From: Curvibacter sp. PD_MW3
GTDB taxonomy: Bacteria > Pseudomonadota > Gammaproteobacteria > Burkholderiales > Burkholderiaceae_C
DNA: 64,000 bases
Assembly (NCBI GenBank): GCA_002633085.1
Contig: NSIV01000008.1
Location: forward strand, 1 to 64,000
Direction of reading: 5' to 3'
Within the stretch, counting starts at the first letter, position 1; every line of letters begins with the position of its first letter. Position numbers and translations under genes: made by a program. Under the pieces are notes generated by a model. It was not told where the DNA came from, ran no database searches, and saw only the letters and a list, made by a program, of their open reading frames with translations. Shown one piece after another: positions 49,960-58,396 of this stretch.

Positions 49960-50277
49960 CTAGAACACGCTGCCGTCCAGTGTCGGCAAGCCGTGGCGCG
50001 CCCGTGCCTTGTTGCAGGCGTAGTCACCTTCCTGAAATTCCCGGCAGGGCGATGAGCGCCATTCGTAGATGCCGCAAGCCACTTGTTGGCCCACCGTGCC
50101 GGTCAGGGCAGCGCAACGGATCGGCACATGGTCGGTGCCCCGCATGCGGCAGGTGCTGCCGTTGACGTCCACCGCCAGTCCGTCCGGCACCGTACCGCCC
50201 ATGCTCTGAAGCTCGTAAATGGCAAAGTCAACGCGAAAACTGGCGCAACAGGCGCCGCAGCTGGTGCAGGCGGACAT
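49960..50277 (-). CDS. YkgJ family cysteine cluster protein
   Basis: Small protein of 105 residues with many conserved cysteines: SCGACCASF near 7-13, CRMRG near 43, RCAAL near 55, CGIYEWRSSPCREF near 68-80, and CNKARARHG near 88. The pattern is that of YkgJ proteins, thought to bind an iron-sulfur or zinc centre. Function is unknown. It lies 21 bases downstream of argF. Confidence 0.9.
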   Translation of the reverse strand: MSACTSCGACCASFRVDFAIYELQSMGGTVPDGLAVDVNGSTCRMRGTDHVPIRCAALTGTVGQQVACGIYEWRSSPCREFQEGDYACNKARARHGLPTLDGSVF

Positions 50278-50298
50278 CGGCGTTTCCGGCGACAGGTT

Positions 50299-51210
50299 TC
50301 AGAGTCGGCCGAGGAGCAGGTACTCCATCAGTGCCTTCTGTACATGCAATCTGTTCTCGGCTTCGTCCCACACCACGGACTGCGGGCCGTCAATGACCTC
50401 GGCCTCGACTTCCTCACCGCGGTGCGCCGGCAGGCAATGCATGAAGAGGGCGTCGGGTTTCGCGGCGCGCATCATGTCGGCGTCGACGCACCAGTCGGCA
50501 AAGGCCTTCTTGCGGGCTTCGTTCTCGGCCTCGTAGCCCATGCTGGTCCAGACGTCGGTAGTCACCAGATCGGCGCCGGCACAGGCCTGCATCGGGTCCT
50601 CAAAGACCTGGTAGCAGGCGCTGCTCACGCCGGCCACGGCCTGATTGACTTCGTAGCCACCGGGAGTGCTGACGTGCACAGTGAAGCCCAACAATTCGGC
50701 CGCCTGCAGCCAGGTGTTGGCCATGTTGTTGCCGTCACCGACCCAGGCCACCGTCTTGCCGCGGATGCTGCCACGGTGTTCGATGAAGGTGAAGATATCG
50801 GCCATGATCTGGCAGGGGTGGAACTCGTTGGTCAGGCCGTTGATGACCGGCACGCGCGAGTACTCGGCGAAGCGTTCGATCTTGGTCTGCTCGTAGGTGC
50901 GGATCATCACCAGATCGACCATGCGGCTGATCACGCGTGCGCTGTCCTCGATCGGCTCGGCGCGCCCCAACTGGCTGTCGCCGGTGGTCAGGTGCACCAC
51001 GCTGCCGCCGAGCTGGTACATGCCAGCCTCGAAGCTCACGCGCGTGCGGGTGGAGGCCTTTTCGAAGATCATGGCCAGCGTACGGTCAGCCAGTGGCTGG
51101 TGCTTTTCGTAGGCCTTGAATTTCTTCTTGATCAGCGCGGCACGCTCGAATAGGTAGGCGTATTCGTCCGCATTGAGATCGGTGAATTGCAGGTAGTGCT
51201 TGAGGCTCAT
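50299..51210 (-). CDS. argF: Ornithine carbamoyltransferase
   Basis: Arginine-pathway enzyme of 303 residues making citrulline from ornithine and carbamoyl phosphate. The carbamoyl-phosphate loop FEKASTRTRVSFE near 49-61 and the ornithine motif FMHCLPAHRGEE near 260-272 are intact. It follows argD by 20 bases on the same strand. Confidence 0.97.
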   Translation of the reverse strand: MSLKHYLQFTDLNADEYAYLFERAALIKKKFKAYEKHQPLADRTLAMIFEKASTRTRVSFEAGMYQLGGSVVHLTTGDSQLGRAEPIEDSARVISRMVDLVMIRTYEQTKIERFAEYSRVPVINGLTNEFHPCQIMADIFTFIEHRGSIRGKTVAWVGDGNNMANTWLQAAELLGFTVHVSTPGGYEVNQAVAGVSSACYQVFEDPMQACAGADLVTTDVWTSMGYEAENEARKKAFADWCVDADMMRAAKPDALFMHCLPAHRGEEVEAEVIDGPQSVVWDEAENRLHVQKALMEYLLLGRL

Positions 51211-51230
51211 GAGTCAATCTCTTGGGGTCT

Positions 51231-52442
51231 TCAGGCTTCGGCCAGGAACTGGCGCACCAGCGGCAGCAGGAGGCCCAGCATCTCGTCGGCCTCGGTCTGC
51301 GTCATGATCAGGGGCGGCAGCAGGCGGATCACGCTGTCAGCGGTCACGCTGATGAGCAGACCGGCCTCGGCCGCCCGGTTGATCAGCACGCCACAGGGCT
51401 TGCCGAGCTCGATGCCGATCATCAGGCCCTGGCCGCGGATGTCCTTTACGCCGGGGTGGTTGCCCAGTTCGCGCGCCAGGACGGTGCGGATGTGGGCACC
51501 GAGCTTGGCCGCATGTTCCAGCAGACCGTCCTCTTCCATGATGCGCAGCGTCTCGACACCGGCGCGCATGGCCAGCGGGTTGCCGCCAAAGGTGGTGCCG
51601 TGGTTGCCGGGCTGGAAGATGTTGGCGGCCTTGGGGCCGGCCACCACCGCACCGATCGGTACGCCCGAGCCCAAGCCCTTGGCCAGCGCCATCACGTCAG
51701 GCACGATGTCGGCCCACTGGTGTGCGAACCACTTGCCGGTGCGCCCCATGCCGCTTTGCACCTCGTCGATGCACAGCAGCCAGTCGCGTTCGGTGCACAG
51801 CTCGCGCACGGCGCGCAGGTACTCGGTGCGCATCGGGTTGATGCCGCCTTCGCCCTGGATGGTTTCGAAGAACACGGCCACCACGTTCGGGTTGCCTGCG
51901 GTGGCCTTCTTCAGCGCTTCGATGTCGTTCAGCGGCACGCGGATGAAGCCCGGCACCATCGGACCGAAGCCCTTTTGCAGCTTCTCGTTGCCAGTGGCGC
52001 TGAGTGTGGCGATGGAGCGGCCGTGGAAGGCGCGCTCGTAAACCACGATTTGCGGGTTCTCGATGCCCTTGTCATGGCCGAACTTGCGCGCCAGCTTGAG
52101 CACGGCTTCGTTGGCCTCCAGGCCGGTCGAGCAGAAGAACACATTGCTCATGCCCGAGAGTTCGACCAGTTTTTTCGCCAGCAGCTCCTGACCGGGCACG
52201 TGGTAGTAGTTGCAGCTGTGGATGATCTTGGTCAGCTGATCCTGTAGCGCCGGCACCAGCTTGGGATGGTTGTGGCCTAGGGTGTTGACGGCAATGCCGG
52301 CCAGTGCATCGAGGTAGGGCTTGCCGTTGATGTCCCAGACGCGGCAGCCCTGGCCGTGCGACAGTGCAATCGGAACCCGGCCGTAGGTGTTCATCACGTG
52401 CGGCGACGAGGCTTCGATGAGTTGCGGGGCGGCGGCGTTCAT
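51231..52442 (-). CDS. argD: Acetylornithine/succinyldiaminopimelate transaminase
   Basis: PLP enzyme of 403 residues in arginine (and possibly lysine) synthesis. FCSTGLEANEAVLKLAR near 100-117 binds the phosphate, LCIDEVQSGMGRTGKWF near 217-233 holds the PLP Asp, and the Lys in MALAKGLGSGVPIGAV is the Schiff base (near 250). I start at the ATG at 52442; the open frame to 52577 covers the leader. A terminator-like hairpin lies between the putative promoter and this start. Confidence 0.95.
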   Translation of the reverse strand: MNAAAPQLIEASSPHVMNTYGRVPIALSHGQGCRVWDINGKPYLDALAGIAVNTLGHNHPKLVPALQDQLTKIIHSCNYYHVPGQELLAKKLVELSGMSNVFFCSTGLEANEAVLKLARKFGHDKGIENPQIVVYERAFHGRSIATLSATGNEKLQKGFGPMVPGFIRVPLNDIEALKKATAGNPNVVAVFFETIQGEGGINPMRTEYLRAVRELCTERDWLLCIDEVQSGMGRTGKWFAHQWADIVPDVMALAKGLGSGVPIGAVVAGPKAANIFQPGNHGTTFGGNPLAMRAGVETLRIMEEDGLLEHAAKLGAHIRTVLARELGNHPGVKDIRGQGLMIGIELGKPCGVLINRAAEAGLLISVTADSVIRLLPPLIMTQTEADEMLGLLLPLVRQFLAEA

Positions 52443-52449
52443 GTCTTCA

Positions 52450-52513
52450 CACTCCGGAGTGGCACAAAAAAGAGTCGGCCCAACGCAGGTTGGGCCGTTG
52501 AGCCGTGATTTTA
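52450..52513 (-). promoter_or_regulatory. argD leader: promoter hexamer, terminator-like hairpin, palindrome
   Basis: On the minus strand a TAAAAT hexamer (plus 52508-52513) comes first. Then a stem GGCCCAAC/GTTGGGCC with a four-base loop (52477-52496), five bases, a run of six T (52466-52471), and a 12-base palindrome CACTCCGGAGTG (52450-52461) follow. The ATG is at 52442. The hairpin plus T-run resembles a transcription attenuator for argD-argF. The gap between stem and T-run makes it imperfect. Confidence 0.45.
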
Positions 52514-52595
52514 GACTCAGAGTGCCGGCTTGTGGCACATGGCCGATGTGTCCCGCGCCTCCTAGGATGAGCGCCATCCGCTGTCAGTTCGCAAG

Positions 52596-52613
52596 TCTTA
52601 TATAAGATACAAT
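52596..52613 (+). promoter_or_regulatory. Promoter/operator of the DUF3579 gene
   Basis: TACAAT at 52608-52613 is directly preceded by a perfect 12-base palindrome TCTTATATAAGA (52596-52607). The palindrome would sit between -35 and -10, a good place for a repressor or for an AT-rich bend. The leader to the ATG at 52686 would be about 65 bases. Confidence 0.45.
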
Positions 52614-52685
52614 ACTCGCAACCCCTATCGATACCAGGTCAGTTGCCGTATCCGGCCCGCACCTGGTGAACGAGTTGTCTATCCG

Positions 52686-53003
52686 ATGGTCTCCAACACC
52701 GCCAAAGAAGTCTTCATCCTGGGGCTGACCCGCGCCGGTAAGACTTTCCGCCCCAGCGACTGGGCGGAGCGGCTGGCGGGCGTGATGAGCCAGTTCCGCC
52801 CCGGCGGACCGCAGCCCGGCAGCCATCTGGGTTATTCCCCCTGGTGTGTTCCGACATCCACCGTCGATGGCGTGAAATGCGTGGTGGTGCACCGTGACCT
52901 GCGCGACGCCGAGCCCATGGCCTGGGACTTTTGCATGAACTTTGCCCGTGACAACGAACTCCAGGTCCGTGAGGGTGATGGGGCGGGTCAGCAGACGGCC
53001 TGA
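52686..53003 (+). CDS. DUF3579 family protein
   Basis: A 105-residue protein with EVFILGLTRAGKTFRPSDWAERL at 8-30 and RPGGPQPGSHLGYSPWCVP near 39-57, matching a family confined largely to Betaproteobacteria. It has no known function. The RAGKT segment is not a true P-loop (no GxxxxGKT). It is divergent from argD and convergent with rpsT through a shared terminator. Confidence 0.88.
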   Translation: MVSNTAKEVFILGLTRAGKTFRPSDWAERLAGVMSQFRPGGPQPGSHLGYSPWCVPTSTVDGVKCVVVHRDLRDAEPMAWDFCMNFARDNELQVREGDGAGQQTA

Positions 53004-53026
53004 ACGCGATTCCTGATTCAAGAAAC

Positions 53027-53054
53027 AAAAAAGCCGTCTTTCGACGGCTTTTTG
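53027..53054. terminator. Bidirectional intrinsic terminator
   Basis: AAAAAAGCCGTC and GACGGCTTTTT surround a four-base TTTC loop. It ends the DUF3579 transcript on the plus strand and, through the A-run, rpsT on the minus strand. Confidence 0.9.
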
Positions 53055-53121
53055 CTTTGCTGACAGCGCACCCGTTACAAACGGCAGACCCGGTGAGGGG
53101 TCCGTGCGATTTGCCTGAGAA

Positions 53122-53418
53122 TCAGGCGGTGGCCAGGGCCTTGACCTTGGTCGACAGGCGGCTCTTGTCGCGAGCGGCCTTGTTCTTGTGGAAGATGCCC
53201 TTGTCGGCCACGGTGTCCACCACGGCTTGCATTTTGGCAAACAGTTCGGTGGCCTTGGCCTTGTCGCCGCTCAGAACAGCCTTTTCGACGTTCTTCACAG
53301 CGGTGCGGTATTTCGAGCGCAGGGACGTGTTGGCTGCATTGAGCTTGACGTCCTGACGTGCGCGTTTACGGCCCGACGCCAGGCGCGGGTTCTTTTTCTT
53401 TGGCTTTCCAGATGCCAT
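53122..53418 (-). CDS. rpsT: 30S ribosomal protein S20
   Basis: Ribosomal protein of 98 residues, highly basic. The start [20 protein letters not shown] and [17 protein letters not shown] near 30-47 are diagnostic; the C-terminus ends [22 protein letters not shown] lies eight bases before the ATG. A TACAAT hexamer stands on the minus strand at plus coordinates 53464-53469. It is divergent from murJ, a common arrangement in this order. Confidence 0.97.
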   Translation of the reverse strand: MASGKPKKKNPRLASGRKRARQDVKLNAANTSLRSKYRTAVKNVEKAVLSGDKAKATELFAKMQAVVDTVADKGIFHKNKAARDKSRLSTKVKALATA

Positions 53419-53463
53419 ATCAGTAGTTCCTTGTGTCTGTGGATGTTGTCAGCAAAGCCTGCG

Positions 53464-53469
53464 ATTGTA
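53464..53469 (-). promoter_or_regulatory. -10 hexamer TACAAT of rpsT
   Basis: The hexamer lies about 46 bases before the rpsT ATG on the minus strand. No strong -35 match was picked out, but ribosomal promoters often rely on other elements. Confidence 0.5.
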
Positions 53470-53564
53470 CCAGTTTGTTGCAGCCAGGGCGAGCGGGCGC
53501 TCAGTCCCCGGCGAGCCGGGCTACACTAGGGTTCGTTTTTGAGTGAGAACAGGACCCTGTCGCC

Positions 53565-55136
53565 GTGAGCCTCTTCAAAGCCGCTTCGACGGTTTCCCTC
53601 CTGACCCTGGTTTCGCGTATCACGGGCTTGGCGCGCGAACTGCTGATCGCCTCCACCTTTGGTGCCAGCGCCCTGACGGACGCCTTCAACGTCGCCTTTC
53701 GCATCCCCAATCTGTTTCGCCGCCTGTTTGCCGAAGGGGCCTTCAGCCAGGCTTTTGTGCCGGTGCTGGCGGCCACCAAGGCGCAGGAAGGGGCGGCTGC
53801 CACCCAGTTGCTGATCGGCCGCGTGGCGACGGTGCTGGTCTGGGTGCTGCTGCTGACCTGTGTGGTGGGCGTTCTGGGGGCGCCGCTGCTGGTCTGGGCC
53901 ATGGCCAGTGGCCTGCGGCAGGTCGAGGCTGGCGGAGCTTTCGAGGTCGCCGTCGTCATGACGCGCTGGATGTTCCCCTACATCGCTTTCATGTCCTTGG
54001 TGGCGTTGGCTTCCGGCGTACTCAACACCTGGAAGCGCTTTGCCGTGCCGGCGGCGACGCCGGTGCTGCTGAACCTGGCCATGATTGGGGCGGCCTGGTT
54101 CGGCGCCCCCTGGTTCCAGCGCTTTGGAGTGGAGCCGATCTATGCGCTCGCCCTGGGGGTCCTGGTGGGCGGCGCATTGCAGCTGGGTGTACAGATCCCG
54201 GCACTTAAGAGGCTCGGACTGCTGCCCTCCATTGGTCTGAGTTGGCGCGCTTTGCGTGCGGCCTGGGCCGACCCGCATACCCAGCGCGTGGCCAAACTGA
54301 TGGCGCCAGCCCTGCTGGGGGTGAGCGTGGCCCAGATTTCCCTGCTGATCAATACCCAGATCGCGTCGCATCTGGCGCCCGGCAGCGTGAGTTGGCTCAG
54401 CTATGCCGATCGCCTGATGGAGTTTCCGACGGCCTTGCTGGGTGTGGCTTTGGGTGTGGTGCTGATGCCGCAATTGGCCGCAGCCAAAGCCTCCAACGAC
54501 GTGGCGCGCTATTCCGCCATGCTGGACTGGGGACTGCGTCTGGTCGTGTTGCTGGCCGTGCCCTGCGCGCTGGCCTTGCTGACCTTTGCCAAGCCTCTGG
54601 TGGCCGTGCTCTACCACTACGGTGCTTTCAGCGAACGTGACGTACAGCAGACGACGGTGGCACTGATGGGCTGGGGTGTCGGCTTGGTCGGGGTGATTGC
54701 CATCAAGGTGCTGGCGCCTGGCTATTACGCCAGCCAGGATATTCGCACGCCGGTGCGCATTGCCATCGTGGTGCTGGTCATCACGCAATTGCTCAATCTG
54801 GGGCTGGTGCCGCTGTTCCAGCATGCCGCGCTGTCGCTGTCGATTGGCATTGGCGCACTGATCAATGCGCTGTGGCTGCTGTTCGGTCTGCTCAAGCGCG
54901 GCAGTTACAAGCCCGCGCCTGGCTGGGGCCGGTTTGTGTTGCAGGTATTGGCCGCCAGTGCCTTGCTCTCGGTCTTTCTGATGTGGGCGGCCACCACGGT
55001 CAACTGGACCCAATTGCAGGCGCAGGCGTGGACGCGTATTGGCCTGCTGCTGCTGATATTGGTCGGGGCGGGCCTCATTTATTTTGGTGCCGTCTGGGCT
55101 GCTGGTCTGAGGCTGATGCAGTTCATCCGGCGTTGA
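53565..55136 (+). CDS. murJ: Lipid II flippase MurJ
   Basis: Membrane protein of 523 residues with fourteen hydrophobic segments, flipping lipid II for peptidoglycan synthesis. FKAASTVSLLTLVSRITGLAR near 4-24 and DAFNVAFRIPNLFRRLFAEGAF near 40-60 are the MurJ hallmarks with essential Arg residues. It starts at a GTG, 145 bases from the divergent rpsT. The ending shows the extra TM13-14 pair seen in MurJ. Confidence 0.96.
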   Translation: MSLFKAASTVSLLTLVSRITGLARELLIASTFGASALTDAFNVAFRIPNLFRRLFAEGAFSQAFVPVLAATKAQEGAAATQLLIGRVATVLVWVLLLTCVVGVLGAPLLVWAMASGLRQVEAGGAFEVAVVMTRWMFPYIAFMSLVALASGVLNTWKRFAVPAATPVLLNLAMIGAAWFGAPWFQRFGVEPIYALALGVLVGGALQLGVQIPALKRLGLLPSIGLSWRALRAAWADPHTQRVAKLMAPALLGVSVAQISLLINTQIASHLAPGSVSWLSYADRLMEFPTALLGVALGVVLMPQLAAAKASNDVARYSAMLDWGLRLVVLLAVPCALALLTFAKPLVAVLYHYGAFSERDVQQTTVALMGWGVGLVGVIAIKVLAPGYYASQDIRTPVRIAIVVLVITQLLNLGLVPLFQHAALSLSIGIGALINALWLLFGLLKRGSYKPAPGWGRFVLQVLAASALLSVFLMWAATTVNWTQLQAQAWTRIGLLLLILVGAGLIYFGAVWAAGLRLMQFIRR

Positions 55137-55227
55137 TGCTCTGCAGCCCTGTGCCAATAACCTTGTCTTGGCTGCAGGCGTTAATCAAGGGCACAATGCG
55201 CTTGACTGTGACGGCAAGACCGAGCCC

Positions 55228-56079
55228 ATGAATCTTTCCCTGATTGCTCCCACTCCGCTTCAGTATTTCGGTGCCTTGGTGCAAAGTGATGCCGAGTTTC
55301 CCTTGCTGGAGGCGGCCATCAGCCTGGCGCAGGACGAATATCCCCATCTGGATGTGCAGCAGGTGCTGGACGAGGTCGATCAGCTGCTGGAGCGCGTCCG
55401 GCGGCGTATCCCGGCCGATGCGTCCGCCGCCCACAAGCTGCGCATGCTCAACCAGTTCTTCTACCGCGAGTTGCATTTCCGCGGCAACGTCAACGACTAC
55501 TACGACCCGGACAACAGCTTTGTGAGCGTGGTGTTGCATAGTCGGCGCGGCATTCCCATTTCGCTGGCGGTGCTTTGGCTAGAACTGGCGCAAGGGCTGG
55601 GGCTGTCGGCGCGCGGTGTGGGGTTCCCGGGGCACTTCATGGTCAAGGTCAACTTGCCGCATGGTCAGGTGGTGATCGATCCTTTCACTGGGCAGTCCCT
55701 CAGCCGCGAAGAGCTGTCCGAGCGGCTTGAGCCCTACCGCCGTCGCCATGGCCTGCTGGATGAGATGGACGTGCCGCTGGGGCTTTACCTGCAGGTGGCG
55801 CCATCGCGCGACATCATTGCGCGCATGTTGCGCAACCTCAAGGAAATCCACACGACGCGTGAAGACTGGCAACGCGTGGTGGCAGTGCAGAATCGTTTGT
55901 TGGTGTTGTTGCCGCAGGCTTGGGAGGAGTACCGCGACCGTGGCCTGGCCCAGGCTGAATTGGGGCATGCGCCCTTGGCGGTGCAGGATCTGGAAATCTA
56001 CTTGTCTCAGGCCGAGGACATGAACGACCTGGATGCCATCGCGGAGCGGGTGGCCCTGTTGCGGCGCCCGCTGATGTGA
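55228..56079 (+). CDS. SirB1 family protein (transglutaminase-like fold with TPR)
   Basis: Cytoplasmic protein of 283 residues. NQFFYRELHFRGNVNDYYDPDN near 78-99 and RRGIPISLAVLWLELAQGLG near 108-127 are the SirB1 signature. GVGFPGHFMVKV holds the His equivalent to transglutaminase catalytic sites; the expected Cys is replaced. A TPR-like helical tail follows from about 215. Role unknown. The ATG at 55228 is used; the longer frame to 55168 has no support. Confidence 0.88.
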   Translation: MNLSLIAPTPLQYFGALVQSDAEFPLLEAAISLAQDEYPHLDVQQVLDEVDQLLERVRRRIPADASAAHKLRMLNQFFYRELHFRGNVNDYYDPDNSFVSVVLHSRRGIPISLAVLWLELAQGLGLSARGVGFPGHFMVKVNLPHGQVVIDPFTGQSLSREELSERLEPYRRRHGLLDEMDVPLGLYLQVAPSRDIIARMLRNLKEIHTTREDWQRVVAVQNRLLVLLPQAWEEYRDRGLAQAELGHAPLAVQDLEIYLSQAEDMNDLDAIAERVALLRRPLM

Positions 56080-56084
56080 ACAAG

Positions 56085-56119
56085 TGTAAGGTGCGTTGAG
56101 GTCATGTAAGGCGCGTTGA
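56085..56119 (+). repeat. 15-bp direct repeats with 20-bp period upstream of PA2779-type gene
   Basis: TGTAAGGTGCGTTGA (56085-56099) and TGTAAGGCGCGTTGA (56105-56119) differ at one base and are exactly two helical turns apart. The second contains the TTGAC part of the -35 hexamer, so a dimeric regulator binding here would touch RNA polymerase. Confidence 0.6.
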
Positions 56120-56145
56120 CGCTGGCGTCGTGTCATCGCTAAAGT
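56116..56145 (+). promoter_or_regulatory. Promoter of the PA2779/PA2778-type operon
   Basis: TTGACG (56116-56121) and TAAAGT (56140-56145) are 18 bases apart. The ATG follows 12 bases after the start of the -10 hexamer, so the leader would be nearly absent. Confidence 0.65.
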
Positions 56146-56151
56146 GCCTGC

Positions 56152-56541
56152 ATGACAAACTTCAAACGCTTCATCGCCACGCTTCTCGTTGCCACGACAT
56201 CACTGACCAGTTTGCCTCTGACGGCACAGGCTGGCATCGTGCCGACGGACGAAGTTCTTCCCCAGAGTGCGGCTGTTGCCCATCGTGAGCGCGTCAGCAG
56301 CTTTTTGGCGCGCGACGATGTGCGCCAGGCGTTGCAGGCCCAGGGGGTGAGCCCGCAGGCCGCGGCCGAGCGCGTACAAGCAATGTCGGATAACGAGGTC
56401 GAGCAACTGGCCGGCCGCATCGACCAGGCACCGGCCGGCGGTGATGTGCTTGGTGTGCTGTTCACGGTGTTCATCGTGCTGCTGGTGACCGACATCATGG
56501 GTCTGACCAAGGTCTTTCCATTCACCCGATCGGTTCGATGA
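56152..56541 (+). CDS. PA2779 family protein
   Basis: Exported or membrane protein of 129 residues. Signal peptide FIATLLVATTSLTSLPLTAQA (cleavage near 27), a helical middle (RVSSFLARDDVRQALQAQG and QAMSDNEVEQLAGRIDQ), and a C-terminal membrane helix (LGVLFTVFIVLLVTDIMG, about 101-118). Named for its Pseudomonas homologue; function unknown. Its stop overlaps the next start by four bases, coupling it to the peptidase. Confidence 0.9.
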   Translation: MTNFKRFIATLLVATTSLTSLPLTAQAGIVPTDEVLPQSAAVAHRERVSSFLARDDVRQALQAQGVSPQAAAERVQAMSDNEVEQLAGRIDQAPAGGDVLGVLFTVFIVLLVTDIMGLTKVFPFTRSVR

Positions 56542-57500
56542 CATCTGGTTTTCCTGCTTTCGTCCGAGCCCCCGCCCTGGCGGGGGTTCTGCTTTGTGTA
56601 GCGTTCCTGCTCAGTGCCTGCGCCACGCCGCCGCAACTCAGCCAGCTGGAACAAGGGTGGCCAGCGGATGTGCCGGTGCGGGCCGAGCTCAGGCAGGTGC
56701 CGTTCTATCCACAGGAAGACTATGAATGCGGTCCAGCGGCGCTGGCCATGGCAGCAACGGCAGCAGGTCTCAGTGTGCGACCCGAACAGCTGGTTGAGCA
56801 GGTCTATCTGCCGGGACGCAAAGGCTCGTTGCAGCAGGAGATGCTGGCCACCGGCCGGCGCCAGGGCCTGCTGAGTTATGTGCTGGTGCCCCGATTGGAG
56901 GCCGTGTTGCGCGAAGTGGCAGCGGGACATCCGGTCATCGTGTTCCAGAACCTGTCGTTGGCTTTCTATCCGGTATGGCATTACGCGGTCGTTATTGGCT
57001 ATGACCGCGAGGAGGGGCTGTTGTGGCTGCACTCCGGCCGCAGTGAGCGCATGGCGATGTCGCTGGCCACGTTCGAGCGTACCTGGGCGCGCGGCGCGTA
57101 CTGGGCCATGGTGGCGCTGTTGCCGCAACACCTGCCCGCCACGGCGGAACCGGATGCGCATGCCGCTGCCGCCGCCGCGCTGGAGCGCACGCAACCGCAA
57201 GCTGCGCTGGCCGCCTACACCCGTGGGCTGCAAGCCTGGCCGGCGCACCGCGCCAGCCTGCTGGGGGCCGGCAATGCCGCTTATGCGCTGGGCCAGCGTG
57301 AACGTGCTGCGATGGCTTACCGCCAGGCCGTTCAGATTCACCCGGATTTTGCTGATGCCTGGAACAACCTGGCGCAAGTGTTGCTGGAGCAGGGGCGCAA
57401 GCGTGAAGCGCGCCAGGCGGTTGCCAAAGCGGTGGCTCTCGGCGGGCCACGTCTGTCGCGTTACCTGGAACTCCAGGCCAGCATCCAGTCGAAAAAATAG
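56538..57500 (+). CDS. PA2778 family cysteine peptidase (C39-like) with TPR tail
   Basis: Lipoprotein of 320 residues with lipobox LLSAC near 30. The peptidase domain starts VPFYPQEDYECGPAALAMA, with catalytic Cys near 63, and His in WHYAVVIGYD near 143. The C-terminal third (about 210-315) holds TPR repeats. Always paired with the PA2779-type gene, suggesting that this peptidase processes or is anchored by the partner. The substrate is unknown. Confidence 0.88.
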   Translation: MTSGFPAFVRAPALAGVLLCVAFLLSACATPPQLSQLEQGWPADVPVRAELRQVPFYPQEDYECGPAALAMAATAAGLSVRPEQLVEQVYLPGRKGSLQQEMLATGRRQGLLSYVLVPRLEAVLREVAAGHPVIVFQNLSLAFYPVWHYAVVIGYDREEGLLWLHSGRSERMAMSLATFERTWARGAYWAMVALLPQHLPATAEPDAHAAAAAALERTQPQAALAAYTRGLQAWPAHRASLLGAGNAAYALGQRERAAMAYRQAVQIHPDFADAWNNLAQVLLEQGRKREARQAVAKAVALGGPRLSRYLELQASIQSKK

Positions 57501-57511
57501 TGGGGGTCTGC

Positions 57512-58396
57512 TCAGCCGGTCTGACGCAGGAAAGCGGGGATTTGCTGGCGTTGTTGCAGGCTGCTGTGCTGTGCCGTGGCGAGAACCTTGCTGGCAAGCG
57601 CACTGGCCTGTGCCTGTCTATTGACCTGTACGCCGCCGATGCGGCCGCCCGGAACCAGGGACTCCTGAGCCGGCATCAGGCTGTCGGGACGTGAAGAGCC
57701 GACCCGGTTCAGGGGCGAATCGGGCGAAGTGGTCGGCACCTGCTGGGTCGTCGCTGCCGGTGCGGGGTTCAGTATGGGAGCAAGCCAGTCCAGGATAGGT
57801 TGCCACTGCTGAGTGTCGGTGGCGGTCTTCTGGCCTGACAGATCGAAGATCGTCATGCCGCGCTCCAGGCACTGCACATAGAGCTGGGTTTCCCGCAAGA
57901 CGCTGAGAAATGGCAACTTCAGTTCAGTTGCCCAGTCGCCCAGAACTTGGGCTGCGCGGGTGCGGGCATCGATGCGCATGCCAATGGCGGCGAGTTTGCA
58001 GCGGCCGCTGGCAACACGTGGCAGCGCCATCAGTTCGGCGTGGCAGGCGGCCGCGGCTTCACGGTCAAAGGCAGAGTTGCAGACCGGCATGAGAATCGCA
58101 TCGGCGAACATCACCATGCGCGCCAAGTCGAAACCGTGCAGGCCGCCGGGCGTGTCCAGCACCACATGCGTGATGCCGGAAGGCACGCGCAGCACGTTCT
58201 TCTGATCTATGGTCCAGGGCGCAATGGCGGGCAGCGCCGCATTGCGCCGACGCAACCAGGCGCGGGTTGACTGCTGGCGGTCCACGTCACCCAGCATGAC
58301 GGCGCAGCCCTGGTGGGCCAGCCAGGCCGCCAGATGGGCTGCGACGGTGCTTTTACCGCTTCCTCCCTTGCGATTGACAACTGCAATCACCGGCAT
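57512..58396 (-). CDS. Orphan ParA family ATPase
   Basis: Deviant Walker ATPase of 294 residues. Walker A KGGSGKST is at 11-18 with the signature Lys11. DVDRQQSTRAWLRRR near 38-52 is the A' region and VVLDTPGG near 78 is Walker B. The C-terminal 60 residues are Gln/Ala/Ser/Pro rich and look disordered. There is no parB, parS or chemotaxis neighbour, so it is an orphan; such proteins may position other complexes. It is convergent with the PA2778-type gene, 11 bases apart. Confidence 0.88.
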   Translation of the reverse strand: MPVIAVVNRKGGSGKSTVAAHLAAWLAHQGCAVMLGDVDRQQSTRAWLRRRNAALPAIAPWTIDQKNVLRVPSGITHVVLDTPGGLHGFDLARMVMFADAILMPVCNSAFDREAAAACHAELMALPRVASGRCKLAAIGMRIDARTRAAQVLGDWATELKLPFLSVLRETQLYVQCLERGMTIFDLSGQKTATDTQQWQPILDWLAPILNPAPAATTQQVPTTSPDSPLNRVGSSRPDSLMPAQESLVPGGRIGGVQVNRQAQASALASKVLATAQHSSLQQRQQIPAFLRQTG

